The position numbers and the translations under genes were made by a program. A DNA stretch of 9,586 nucleotides, taken from VFZP01 sp043730365 (GTDB taxonomy: Bacteria; Acidobacteriota; Terriglobia; Bryobacterales; Bryobacteraceae). A model generated the notes under the pieces. That model worked only from the letters and a program-made list of their open reading frames with translations, ran no database searches and was not told the DNA's origin. Of the stretch, positions 3,789 through 9,586 are shown in pieces. Every line of letters begins with the position of its first letter. Position 1 is the stretch's first letter. Location: NCBI GenBank assembly GCA_043730365.1, contig JAYTKJ010000031.1, positions 1 through 9,586 on the forward strand, written 5' to 3'.

Positions 3789-5333
3789 ATGGTATTCAGC
3801 AGACGCGCGCTTTTGCTGTGGGCCGCCGGCGGGCCCGCTGTAGTCCGTCACATCCTTCCCGCAGCCAGTCACAACCGGTTCTGCATCAAGGTATCCTTTC
3901 ACGCCGCCCAACTGCGCCCGCCGGTGTTGCGCGTAGGTTCGCGCCGCGTCAACGGGGAGCGCACGGATGCGGCAGGCGAGAACTGGGCCTTCCACGTGGA
4001 CGGCCTGAAACCTGTCACCGCTTACGAACTGCAGCTCTTCGACGCTGCCGGAAAATCACTGTTTGGACCGTGGCCGCTGCGCACGCTGCCACATCCGGAC
4101 GAGAGCGTACCGCGCTTCCGCCTCCTGGTTTATACGTGTCCGGGCGGGCACGATGGCATGCGCATTCCTGAAGACGAAGGCAAGCCGTATTGGGTAAGCC
4201 TGGCGAACCGGCGTAAGTTGATCGCCGCAGGCCTGGCGCAAAAACCGGACGCCGTGCTCTCGATTGGAGACCAAATCTATTGGGACCTGCGCTACGGCCG
4301 TGCCTCGGGCCGCGCGCCGATGGGTGCGTCGGATTGGGCGCGCCGCGCGGTGGGGGAGTTTCGGCGCGATCTGTCCGCGCGTGATAACGAGGCCGTGCTC
4401 AAGAAGGCGGCTGGCCCCCAAATCGCCGACCTCTATGGCACCATGCTCTGCTCGGTGCCCACCTTCTTCGTTCAGGACGACCACGACTATTATGAGAACG
4501 ACGAAGCAATCCCGCCCGGGCGCGAGCCGCACGGCGTCTCCCTGCCGCCGGATGATTTCATGCTGCAACTGGCGCGCGCTACCCAGGCACTGTACTTCCC
4601 CGAATTCCTGCCCGATCCGACGCGCCCCGCCGGACTCTCCGGCTCCGGCGAAGCCTACGGCACCATCCGCTTCGGTCGCGCCGCCGAGTTGTTGGTCTAC
4701 GATTGCCGCCGCTATCTCACACTCACCGGTAGCTATGCGGGGTTTATCTCTTCAGGCGCCGAGGCCTGGCTGATGGAGCGAATGAAGTCTTCAAACGCCG
4801 CACACGTGGTGAACGTGCCGTCCACGCCGATCGGCTGGAGCGCGGGCAAGTGGGGCGAGTGGTATCCGGACCTGTTGAGCGACGACGGAGCGCTGAGCAC
4901 GGCCAAGCCGAAGTACATGTGGCAGGCCGGTTGGAAGTTGCAGCATGATCGCTTGCTGCGGTCCGCATCCGCGATGACGCGCGGAGTGCCGTTGTTTCTC
5001 AGCGGTGACCTTCATGCCCTGGCCCACGGAGCGATTGAGAGCAACGGATCTGACGATCTGCGCCGTAACCCCGTGCACTCGGTGTTGACAGGCCCGGTGA
5101 GCACAGGTCCGCGCGGTTGGCCTTCGGCCGCGCGTGGTACGCCGCCGCGCATCGCCACCGGCATCGGAATCAAAGAGACCCTGGCGCCGCTGGAAATGAA
5201 CGGCTTCACGCTGGTGGATTTTCTACCGGACCGTGTCGAGTGTCAGATGTATCGCTGGAAGCTGGATCGGCCCGAGAGTGAACTGGAGGCGATGCAGCTG
5301 TTTCATCGCTTCACGATTCCACGAGTGGTGTAA
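3789..5333 (+). CDS. PhoD-like phosphatase/phosphodiesterase, exported
   Basis: A 514-residue metallophosphatase of the PhoD (PF09423) type, which cleaves phosphomono- or diesters outside the cytoplasm. The N-terminus MVFSRRALLLWAAGG has a twin-arginine motif (S-R-R-x-L-L) and a hydrophobic stretch, consistent with Tat export as for other PhoD proteins. An N-terminal beta-sandwich-like domain (about 30-105) precedes the catalytic core: YTC at about 117-119, SIGDQIYWD around D160, VQDDHDYYEND at about 228-238, and LSGDLHALAHG at about 404-414, matching the Asp/His metal ligands of the family. The ATG at 3789 was chosen; an in-frame TTG at 3783 is possible. Its 3' end overlaps the convergent MBL-fold gene by 23 bp. 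Substrate is not deducible; phosphate scavenging is a family-based guess. Confidence 0.87.
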   Translation: MVFSRRALLLWAAGGPAVVRHILPAASHNRFCIKVSFHAAQLRPPVLRVGSRRVNGERTDAAGENWAFHVDGLKPVTAYELQLFDAAGKSLFGPWPLRTLPHPDESVPRFRLLVYTCPGGHDGMRIPEDEGKPYWVSLANRRKLIAAGLAQKPDAVLSIGDQIYWDLRYGRASGRAPMGASDWARRAVGEFRRDLSARDNEAVLKKAAGPQIADLYGTMLCSVPTFFVQDDHDYYENDEAIPPGREPHGVSLPPDDFMLQLARATQALYFPEFLPDPTRPAGLSGSGEAYGTIRFGRAAELLVYDCRRYLTLTGSYAGFISSGAEAWLMERMKSSNAAHVVNVPSTPIGWSAGKWGEWYPDLLSDDGALSTAKPKYMWQAGWKLQHDRLLRSASAMTRGVPLFLSGDLHALAHGAIESNGSDDLRRNPVHSVLTGPVSTGPRGWPSAARGTPPRIATGIGIKETLAPLEMNGFTLVDFLPDRVECQMYRWKLDRPESELEAMQLFHRFTIPRVV

Positions 5334-6267
5334 CCATCTCGTGGTCCCGCCCCATGAACTTGAGGTGGGCCATCACTTCGTAAATCGCAAACCGGTAGTT
5401 GAACGGCGACAGCAGCTTGGGCCACAGGATCGTCACGATGTCGTGAGGCGTGGCCGGCCCATCGGCCAAGGCCGCCTCGATTTTACGGCAGCGCGAGTCA
5501 TGATGACGCTTGATCTCGGCTACACGTTCGGCGACTTCGTGAAACGGATCGCCATGGCCGGAGACCACGGTGTCCACGCCGAGCGCGCCAACCTTGTCCA
5601 GCGCGGCGCGAAAATCGGCCAGCGAATCGCGCTCGCTCATCCAGGAAATGTGCGGCGTGATTTTTGGCAGCACGTGGTCTCCGGAAATGAGCAGCCGCTC
5701 GCGTTCGGAATAGAGACACAGGTGACCGGGCGAGTGGCCCGGCGTGAACACTGTCTGCAACGGGCCCAGAGCCTCGGTCTCAATCGTCTCGCCGCCCGCA
5801 AAAACTTCGTCGGCCTGGATCGCGTCAAACCGTTGGCTGATGTCGAGGAACGCGCCGGTGATGCGGAGAATCTGATCCTCGGGAGTGCCCCACGAGCGTA
5901 GCCGTTTGTCCAACACCGAAGGCTTGGCCACCGATTCAGCCAAGCGGCGCAGATTCGCGGCTTCGATCGTGTGCATCGATAGGCTCGCCCCGGACTCGCT
6001 CAGGATTCTGGGCGCCAGGCCCCAGTGATCCGGATGCGTGTGCGTGATGAAGAGCCGCCGAATCTGGCGCCACGTGACGCCGGTCTCGCCGAGTCCGGAT
6101 TGCAATGCATCCCAGGAGTCGTTATTGCCGAATCCCGTATCGATCATCATCCATTCATCCGCCGCCAGACGCACCAGATAAACGTTGACGTGGTTGAGCT
6201 CGAGATGAAACGGCAGGCGGATGCGCCAGAGGCCGGGGAGAACTTCGGTGGTTTGAGGTGCGTGCAA
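5311..6267 (-). CDS. MBL-fold metallo-hydrolase with LACTB2-like C-terminal domain
   Basis: A 318-residue metallo-beta-lactamase-fold hydrolase. The dinuclear site is complete: H76-T-H78-P-D80-H81, H178 in FTPGHSPGH, D197 in SGDHVLP and H238 in VSGHGD. This places it with glyoxalase II/LACTB2-like hydrolases. The C-terminal part (about 270-310, PHDIVTILWPKLLSPFNYRF onward) looks like the winged-helix tail of LACTB2-type proteins, whose members act on thioesters, other hydrolysable substrates or RNA, so the reaction is open. The start must be the TTG at 6267: the same frame meets the lipA stop TAG two codons upstream, and no ATG occurs before residue 40. It is the last gene of the four-gene minus-strand operon. 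Confidence 0.86.
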   Translation of the reverse strand: MHAPQTTEVLPGLWRIRLPFHLELNHVNVYLVRLAADEWMMIDTGFGNNDSWDALQSGLGETGVTWRQIRRLFITHTHPDHWGLAPRILSESGASLSMHTIEAANLRRLAESVAKPSVLDKRLRSWGTPEDQILRITGAFLDISQRFDAIQADEVFAGGETIETEALGPLQTVFTPGHSPGHLCLYSERERLLISGDHVLPKITPHISWMSERDSLADFRAALDKVGALGVDTVVSGHGDPFHEVAERVAEIKRHHDSRCRKIEAALADGPATPHDIVTILWPKLLSPFNYRFAIYEVMAHLKFMGRDHEMVTPLVES

Positions 6268-6273
6268 GTGAGG

Positions 6274-7173
6274 CTATCCGTTCACAGCTTCGTCGGCATG
6301 GTAGGAACTGCGCACCAGCGGGCCAGCCTCAACATGTGCGAATCCCATTGCATAGCCGGCGCGGCGATACCCGGCAAATTCAGCCGGCGCAATGTAGCGA
6401 ATCACGGGCAGATGTTTGGGGGTTGGCCGCAGGTACTGGCCCAGCGTAAGAATGTCGACGTTAGACGCGCGCAGCGCCTTCATCACGTCCAAAACCTCTT
6501 CGCCGAGTTCGCCCAGCCCCAGCATCAACCCGCTCTTGGTGGGCGTATGCGGGCGCAGTTGCTTGGCGCAGGCCAACATATCGAGCGAGCGTTCAAAGCG
6601 TGCGCCGAGCCGCACCTGCCGATAGAGCCGCGGCACCGTCTCCGTGTTGTGATTGAGCACGTCCGGACCGGCTTCCATCACAATCTCCATCGCTTCGCGG
6701 CGGCCTTGGAAGTCCGGCACCAGCACTTCTACTTTGCAGCCCGGAATGCGTTCGCGAATCGCCGCGATCGTCATGGCAAAGAGGATCGCTCCGCCATCTT
6801 TGCGGTCATCGCGATTCACGCTGGTGACCACGGCATAACGCAGCCCCATGGCGGCCACCGCCTCGGCCACGCGGCGCGGCTCGTCCATGTCCACCTCCAG
6901 GGGCGCGCCCTTCTGCACGGCGCAAAAGCCACAGCGGCGCGTGCAGACGTTGCCCAGAATCATGAACGTGGCAGTACGGCGATTCCAACAGTCGCCCACA
7001 TTCGGGCAGGCCGCGCTTTCGCACACGGTGTGCAAGCCAAGACGCGTGATCAGGTCCTTCAACTCGCGATAGTTGGCGCCAACCGGCGCCGGCGCGCGGA
7101 GCCATTCGGGGCGCTGTCCTTTGGGAGCTTCGCCCAGGGCGGGGATCGTCGTGTTTTCGATGCTGACCAGCAC
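6274..7173 (-). CDS. lipA: Lipoyl synthase (radical SAM)
   Basis: A 299-residue lipoyl synthase, which inserts two sulfurs into octanoyl groups on the E2 and H proteins of 2-oxoacid dehydrogenases and the glycine cleavage system. Both iron-sulfur signatures are intact: the auxiliary cluster C51-x4-C56-x5-C62 (CESAACPNVGDC) and the radical SAM cluster C77-x3-C81-x2-C84 (CTRRCGFC). The C-terminal R288-S-S-Y motif supplies the serine ligand of the auxiliary cluster. TSVNRDD, LNHNTETV and KSGLMLGLGE are further family hallmarks. The start is GTG at 7173, directly after the TAA of the upstream gene (no gap), with TTGGA as a weak ribosome-binding site. No lipB octanoyltransferase is adjacent. Confidence 0.97.
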   Translation of the reverse strand: MLVSIENTTIPALGEAPKGQRPEWLRAPAPVGANYRELKDLITRLGLHTVCESAACPNVGDCWNRRTATFMILGNVCTRRCGFCAVQKGAPLEVDMDEPRRVAEAVAAMGLRYAVVTSVNRDDRKDGGAILFAMTIAAIRERIPGCKVEVLVPDFQGRREAMEIVMEAGPDVLNHNTETVPRLYRQVRLGARFERSLDMLACAKQLRPHTPTKSGLMLGLGELGEEVLDVMKALRASNVDILTLGQYLRPTPKHLPVIRYIAPAEFAGYRRAGYAMGFAHVEAGPLVRSSYHADEAVNG

Positions 7174-8058
7174 TTAGTCCAAGTGTAGCGTGGCTAGCCG
7201 GTTTTCCAGAATCATCCCGGGGCTCCAATTGCGCAATTTGATTCGCCGGGCCAACGCCTCATTCAGCGCCGCCGCCGGCGCCAAACCGATCAACTCACTT
7301 TCCGCCACCTCCACGCCGAGCCCAGCCGCGGCCTCCTGCACAGCCCGGAATACTTGTTCCACTGGGGTGACTTCGAAGTCCACCAGATTCATGGAAACCT
7401 GCACCAGGCCGGAGGAGGCCAACGGCAGCCCGAGCGCCTTCACCGCCCGCAACCCGCCACCCGATTCACGGATTTGCCTGGCGATTTGCCGCGCCACGGC
7501 GAGGTTGCCGGTGGCCAGATTGATGTTGTAGGCGATGAGAAATTTCCGCGCGCCCACCACCGTTGCGCCAGCCGAGGGGTGATGCGCGGGGCCGCCCAGG
7601 TCCGGCGTGAATTCCCGGCCCGCCTGGCGACGCACATCCTCCAGTTTGCGACGCGATTCTTCGAGCGCCGCCGCCTCGTAGAAATAGACCGGTACGTCAT
7701 GCTCCAGCCACAATCGGTTGCCCAGCCAATGCGCGAGTTCAGTGCATTGATCCAACGTGATGCCGCGCACTGGCACCAGCGGACAAACATCGAGAGCGCC
7801 GATTCGGGGATGCACACCGCCGGCGTGACGACGCAGATCGATCCGTTCGACGGCCACTCCGGCCACGCGCACGGCCGCCTCCAGCACCGCCTCCGGGCTC
7901 CCGGCGAAGGTGAGCACGGTGCGATGGTGGTCAATATCACTGGTCTGATCGAGCAGCGCCACGCCGGCCGTCGATTCCACGGTGGCCCGCAGCGCGGCGA
8001 TCACGGAAGCGTCGCGGCCCTCGGAAAAATTCGGCACACACTCGATGAGCGCTGACAT
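7174..8058 (-). CDS. ftcD: Glutamate formimidoyltransferase (FtcD transferase domain only)
   Basis: A 294-residue formiminotransferase, which moves the formimino group of N-formimino-L-glutamate to tetrahydrofolate in histidine breakdown. Family hallmarks: ECVPNFSEGRD at 6-16, DHHRTVLTF at 43-51, VHPRIGALDVCPLVPVRG at 82-99 with the likely catalytic H83, GARKFLIAYNINL at 168-180, and VQVSMNLVDFEVTP at 217-230. The cyclodeaminase half of the animal bifunctional enzyme is absent, as in many bacteria. The ATG at 8058 is 12 bp after the stop of the HutI-like gene, and its TAA abuts the lipA start, so it is in one transcription unit with both. The upstream imidazolonepropionase-like protein would be expected to supply its substrate but appears inactive. 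Confidence 0.94.
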   Translation of the reverse strand: MSALIECVPNFSEGRDASVIAALRATVESTAGVALLDQTSDIDHHRTVLTFAGSPEAVLEAAVRVAGVAVERIDLRRHAGGVHPRIGALDVCPLVPVRGITLDQCTELAHWLGNRLWLEHDVPVYFYEAAALEESRRKLEDVRRQAGREFTPDLGGPAHHPSAGATVVGARKFLIAYNINLATGNLAVARQIARQIRESGGGLRAVKALGLPLASSGLVQVSMNLVDFEVTPVEQVFRAVQEAAAGLGVEVAESELIGLAPAAALNEALARRIKLRNWSPGMILENRLATLHLD

Positions 8059-8070
8059 CTACTTAGTGGA

Positions 8071-9276
8071 TTACGAATCGAGCTTGGCGGCCATGCGCGG
8101 GTAGATAATCTCCCCTCGCTGGATCACCATCGCCACCGGATTCATTCCGAAGTATAGCGGGATTTCGTGATAATCACCGCAGTCCATCAGCAACAGGTTA
8201 GCCTGCATGCCGTACGTCAGCGCGCCCAAGCGATCACCGAAACCCAAGGCGTGCGCAGCATTGACCGTCACTGCCGTGAGAGCCTCCTCCGGGGTCATGT
8301 GCATCTGGGTGCAGGCTAGGGACATCACCATCGGCATGCTGGCGGTGGGGCTGGCAATGCTGTCGTAGCCGCTGGCTAACGCTACGGCGGCGCCTTGATC
8401 GATCAAGGCCCGCGCCGGGGCATACGGCCGTCCACTCTGAAACGAGCGCCCAGGCAGGAGCACGGCCACAGCCTCGGATTCAGCTGCCGCCCGGGTCTGA
8501 GCCGGCGTAAGGCTGTCCAAGTCCAGCAACGCCCCGGCCCGGGTACGGCGCGCCAGGTCTACACCCTCTCCCTTGGTCTCGAGGAACGACGTCAGGCCGA
8601 GGTGAGCCGCGCAGGCCAGGTATCCCTCCACCGCGTCGTCCGGAAAGCCGTCGCCTATTACCACTCCGCTCAACAACCGCTTGCCGCGGGCCGCCGGCAG
8701 CGTGGCGGTGCCCAGTGCTTCGAGAAATTCCCACGGGTTGGCTGGGGTACGCTGCCAGGCTTGCGCGGTGGTGTACAGCAGCGGCGCCACTTCCACCGGA
8801 CAATTTCGCAAACGGTCCAGGGCCCGCAGTGAGCGAAGTTCGCTAGCTTCGTTCAAGCCATAGCCTGACGATGCGGCGATGGTGGTGCTGCCCACGCGCA
8901 GAAACTGCCGAAGCCGCCTGCGGCCCTCCATTTCGAGCCGCTGCCCTGACCAGGCACGGAATGCCCGAGCGGAAGAAGCAAAGGCGTCACCGGCCACGTC
9001 TGGTCTGCGGGGCGGTCCGCACAAGAGCTGCGTGAAGCAATCGACAAACCCCGGCACTACCACTCGGCCCGCGGCGTCCACAACGTCTGCTTTGCGCGCC
9101 CCAGCCAATCGCTCGATGCGGCGCGAGGGTCCCACGTGCTGGATTATTCCGTCGGTTATCAACAGCGCACCATCCTCAATGACGTGGATCTCCCGCATTG
9201 CCGAGCCGCGGCGGGGGCCGCTTGCGCCGGACATGGTCACAAGCTGGCGGGCGCCTCTTATGAGGACGTTATTCAA
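8071..9276 (-). CDS. Imidazolonepropionase (HutI)-like amidohydrolase lacking the metal ligands
   Basis: A 401-residue amidohydrolase-superfamily protein whose overall pattern matches HutI, the third step of histidine degradation. Shared segments: VVVPGFVD at 72-79, SGYGLNEASELRSLRAL at about 137-153, VAVLLPGRSF at 270-279, ALIDQGAAVALA at 290-301, LACTQMHMTPEEALTAVTVN at 320-339 and AHALGFGDRLGALTYG at 341-356. The metal-binding and catalytic positions are all changed: the H-x-H after GFVD is F81-T-Q83; the H of the usual K-x-H-A is E233; the H of S-A-D-H-L is S255; the D of A-T-D-x-N-P is G303 (ASGYDS). It is probably a pseudoenzyme or has a different activity. The start is TTG at 9276 (TAA lies in frame just upstream); residues from there match the usual N-terminal strand (VLIRGARQLVTM). 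It leads the operon ftcD-lipA-MBL. Confidence 0.83.
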   Translation of the reverse strand: MNNVLIRGARQLVTMSGASGPRRGSAMREIHVIEDGALLITDGIIQHVGPSRRIERLAGARKADVVDAAGRVVVPGFVDCFTQLLCGPPRRPDVAGDAFASSARAFRAWSGQRLEMEGRRRLRQFLRVGSTTIAASSGYGLNEASELRSLRALDRLRNCPVEVAPLLYTTAQAWQRTPANPWEFLEALGTATLPAARGKRLLSGVVIGDGFPDDAVEGYLACAAHLGLTSFLETKGEGVDLARRTRAGALLDLDSLTPAQTRAAAESEAVAVLLPGRSFQSGRPYAPARALIDQGAAVALASGYDSIASPTASMPMVMSLACTQMHMTPEEALTAVTVNAAHALGFGDRLGALTYGMQANLLLMDCGDYHEIPLYFGMNPVAMVIQRGEIIYPRMAAKLDS

Positions 9277-9343
9277 AAAAAGTTAAGGGCGTACTACGCT
9301 GGGCTAATCTTGACGCTACCATTAATAATCATAAGGACACCTT
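9277..9343. other. Divergent intergenic region, AT-rich
   Basis: Short, distinctly AT-rich spacer between the HutI-like start and the plus-strand repeat ORF. It must hold promoters for both directions. TTGACG at 9310-9315 resembles a -35 box, but no -10 lies at 16-18 bp from it, so I assign none. Confidence 0.4.
9333..9337 (+). promoter_or_regulatory. Ribosome-binding site pointing to a CTG start
   Basis: AAGGA lies 6 nt before CTG-AAA-AAA at 9344. It is the only good Shine-Dalgarno for the right-edge frame, whose in-frame TAA sits at 9332-9334, so the site and the stop overlap. Confidence 0.45.
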
Positions 9344-9586
9344 CTGAAAAAACCAATTACCCGCAAACGAGGTCTCGGCGCGGTGAAGAAAACTCGGGAC
9401 CGGGTTATCTCACCAGCAGGCCCAGGCTCGCGTGGAGGAACGCGACAATGGACGCCGACTCAGAAACCCTACGCCGGCAAGCGCGGCCCTGACGCGGAGC
9501 GAGAGAATTCACCAGCGGGCCGCCCAGGCTCGCGTGGAGAAGCCCGCCCATCGGTGCCGCCTCAAAAATCTTACGCGGGGCGAGAG
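9344..9586 (+). CDS. N-terminus of a basic Gly/Arg/Pro-rich repeat protein (partial, runs off the window)
   Basis: The frame is open for 81 codons to the window edge, beginning after an in-frame TAA at 9332-9334. It starts LKKPITRKRGLGAVKKTRDR and then contains two copies of a unit of about 33 residues: SPAGPGSRGGTRQWTPTQKP followed by YAGKRG, then SPAGRPGSRGEARPSVPPQK followed by SYAGRE. No ATG is present: candidate starts are CTG at 9344 (good Shine-Dalgarno AAGGA at 6 nt, giving M-K-K-P-I-T-R-K-R) or GTG at 9383. Such basic, disordered N-terminal extensions are common on RNA-acting proteins in this kind of bacterium (pseudouridine synthases, DEAD-box helicases), but the catalytic domain is outside the window, so the product is unknown. 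Confidence 0.6.
   Translation, partial: MKKPITRKRGLGAVKKTRDRVISPAGPGSRGGTRQWTPTQKPYAGKRGPDAERENSPAGRPGSRGEARPSVPPQKSYAGRE
9411..9586 (+). repeat. Two imperfect direct repeats, unit about 100 bp
   Basis: CACCAGC begins copies at 9411 and 9510, and an identical 16-nt core, CCCAGGCTCGCGTGGA, occurs at 9421-9436 and 9523-9538. Both copies end in GCGAGAG. The second has an inserted CGC codon near its start and a shorter middle; all differences preserve the reading frame, so the repeat is constrained at protein level. More copies may follow beyond the window. Confidence 0.72.

Noticed and set aside
3334..4171. Plus-strand open frames across the glycosyltransferase-like gene and the phosphatase 5' end
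   Set aside because: They cross a real divergent gene boundary, are low in recognisable structure, and conflict with clear homology in the chosen frames.
6265..6276. Possible lipA-MBL readthrough fusion across TAG (same frame, two codons apart)
   Set aside because: Both proteins are complete on their own, and TAG followed by a TTG start 6 nt later is normal operon spacing.
6025..7188. Long plus-strand open frame (387 codons) opposite lipA and the MBL-fold gene
   Set aside because: It lies antisense to two genes with unmistakable motifs, its translation is His/Arg/Ala-rich without any family resemblance, and such shadows are expected in GC-rich coding DNA.
9310..9315. TTGACG as the -35 box of the right-edge gene
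   Set aside because: No -10-like hexamer lies at 16-18 bp; that position holds the AAGGA ribosome-binding site.

Overview
This is a gene-dense chromosomal window of moderately high GC. It most resembles a soil Acidobacteriota genome of the Solibacter/Bryobacter type. That assignment is inferred from protein style: the N-terminal region of a HutI-like amidohydrolase, an exported methyltransferase, tandem DUF433/DUF5615 toxin-antitoxin modules, and frequent GTG/TTG starts. No rRNA, tRNA, CRISPR array or complete insertion sequence is visible.

Layout. Bases 1-90 hold the C-terminal tail of an unidentified plus-strand protein, followed by an exported class I SAM methyltransferase (109-837, +). 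Bases 861-2193 (minus) carry two tandem DUF433/DUF5615 modules: an intact pair (1948-2193 and 1601-1951) and downstream a second pair whose toxin is broken (antitoxin 1146-1397, toxin remnant 861-1158). Between the modules and the next operon lies a small relic of an ABC-transporter ATPase (2232-2355) with its Walker A motif out of frame. A compact minus-strand operon follows (3774 down to 2356): a DUF2064/TIGR04282 glycosyltransferase-like protein, a Bcp/PrxQ peroxiredoxin, and a cupin. A PhoD-like phosphatase (3789-5333, +) is divergent from that operon and converges, with overlap, on a second tight minus-strand operon (9276 down to 5311): HutI-like amidohydrolase, glutamate formimidoyltransferase, lipoyl synthase LipA, and an MBL-fold hydrolase with a C-terminal helical or winged-helix tail. 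The right edge (9344 onward, +) opens a basic, Gly/Arg/Pro-rich repeat protein that continues beyond the window.

Main discovery. The peroxiredoxin is split by ordinary gene calling because an in-frame TGA occupies exactly the peroxidatic cysteine codon (T-P-G-[TGA]-T-V-E). The reading frame is intact on both sides (153 residues in all). A 6-bp hairpin with a G in the second position of its loop lies 16-33 nt downstream of the TGA, as expected for a bacterial SECIS. I read it as a selenocysteine-containing Bcp/PrxQ. It is translationally linked to a member of the family historically named 'rSAM/selenodomain-associated transferase 1', which strengthens a selenium connection. The second notable item is the HutI-like protein: it keeps the overall imidazolonepropionase pattern but has lost every recognisable metal ligand, and it sits directly upstream of ftcD.
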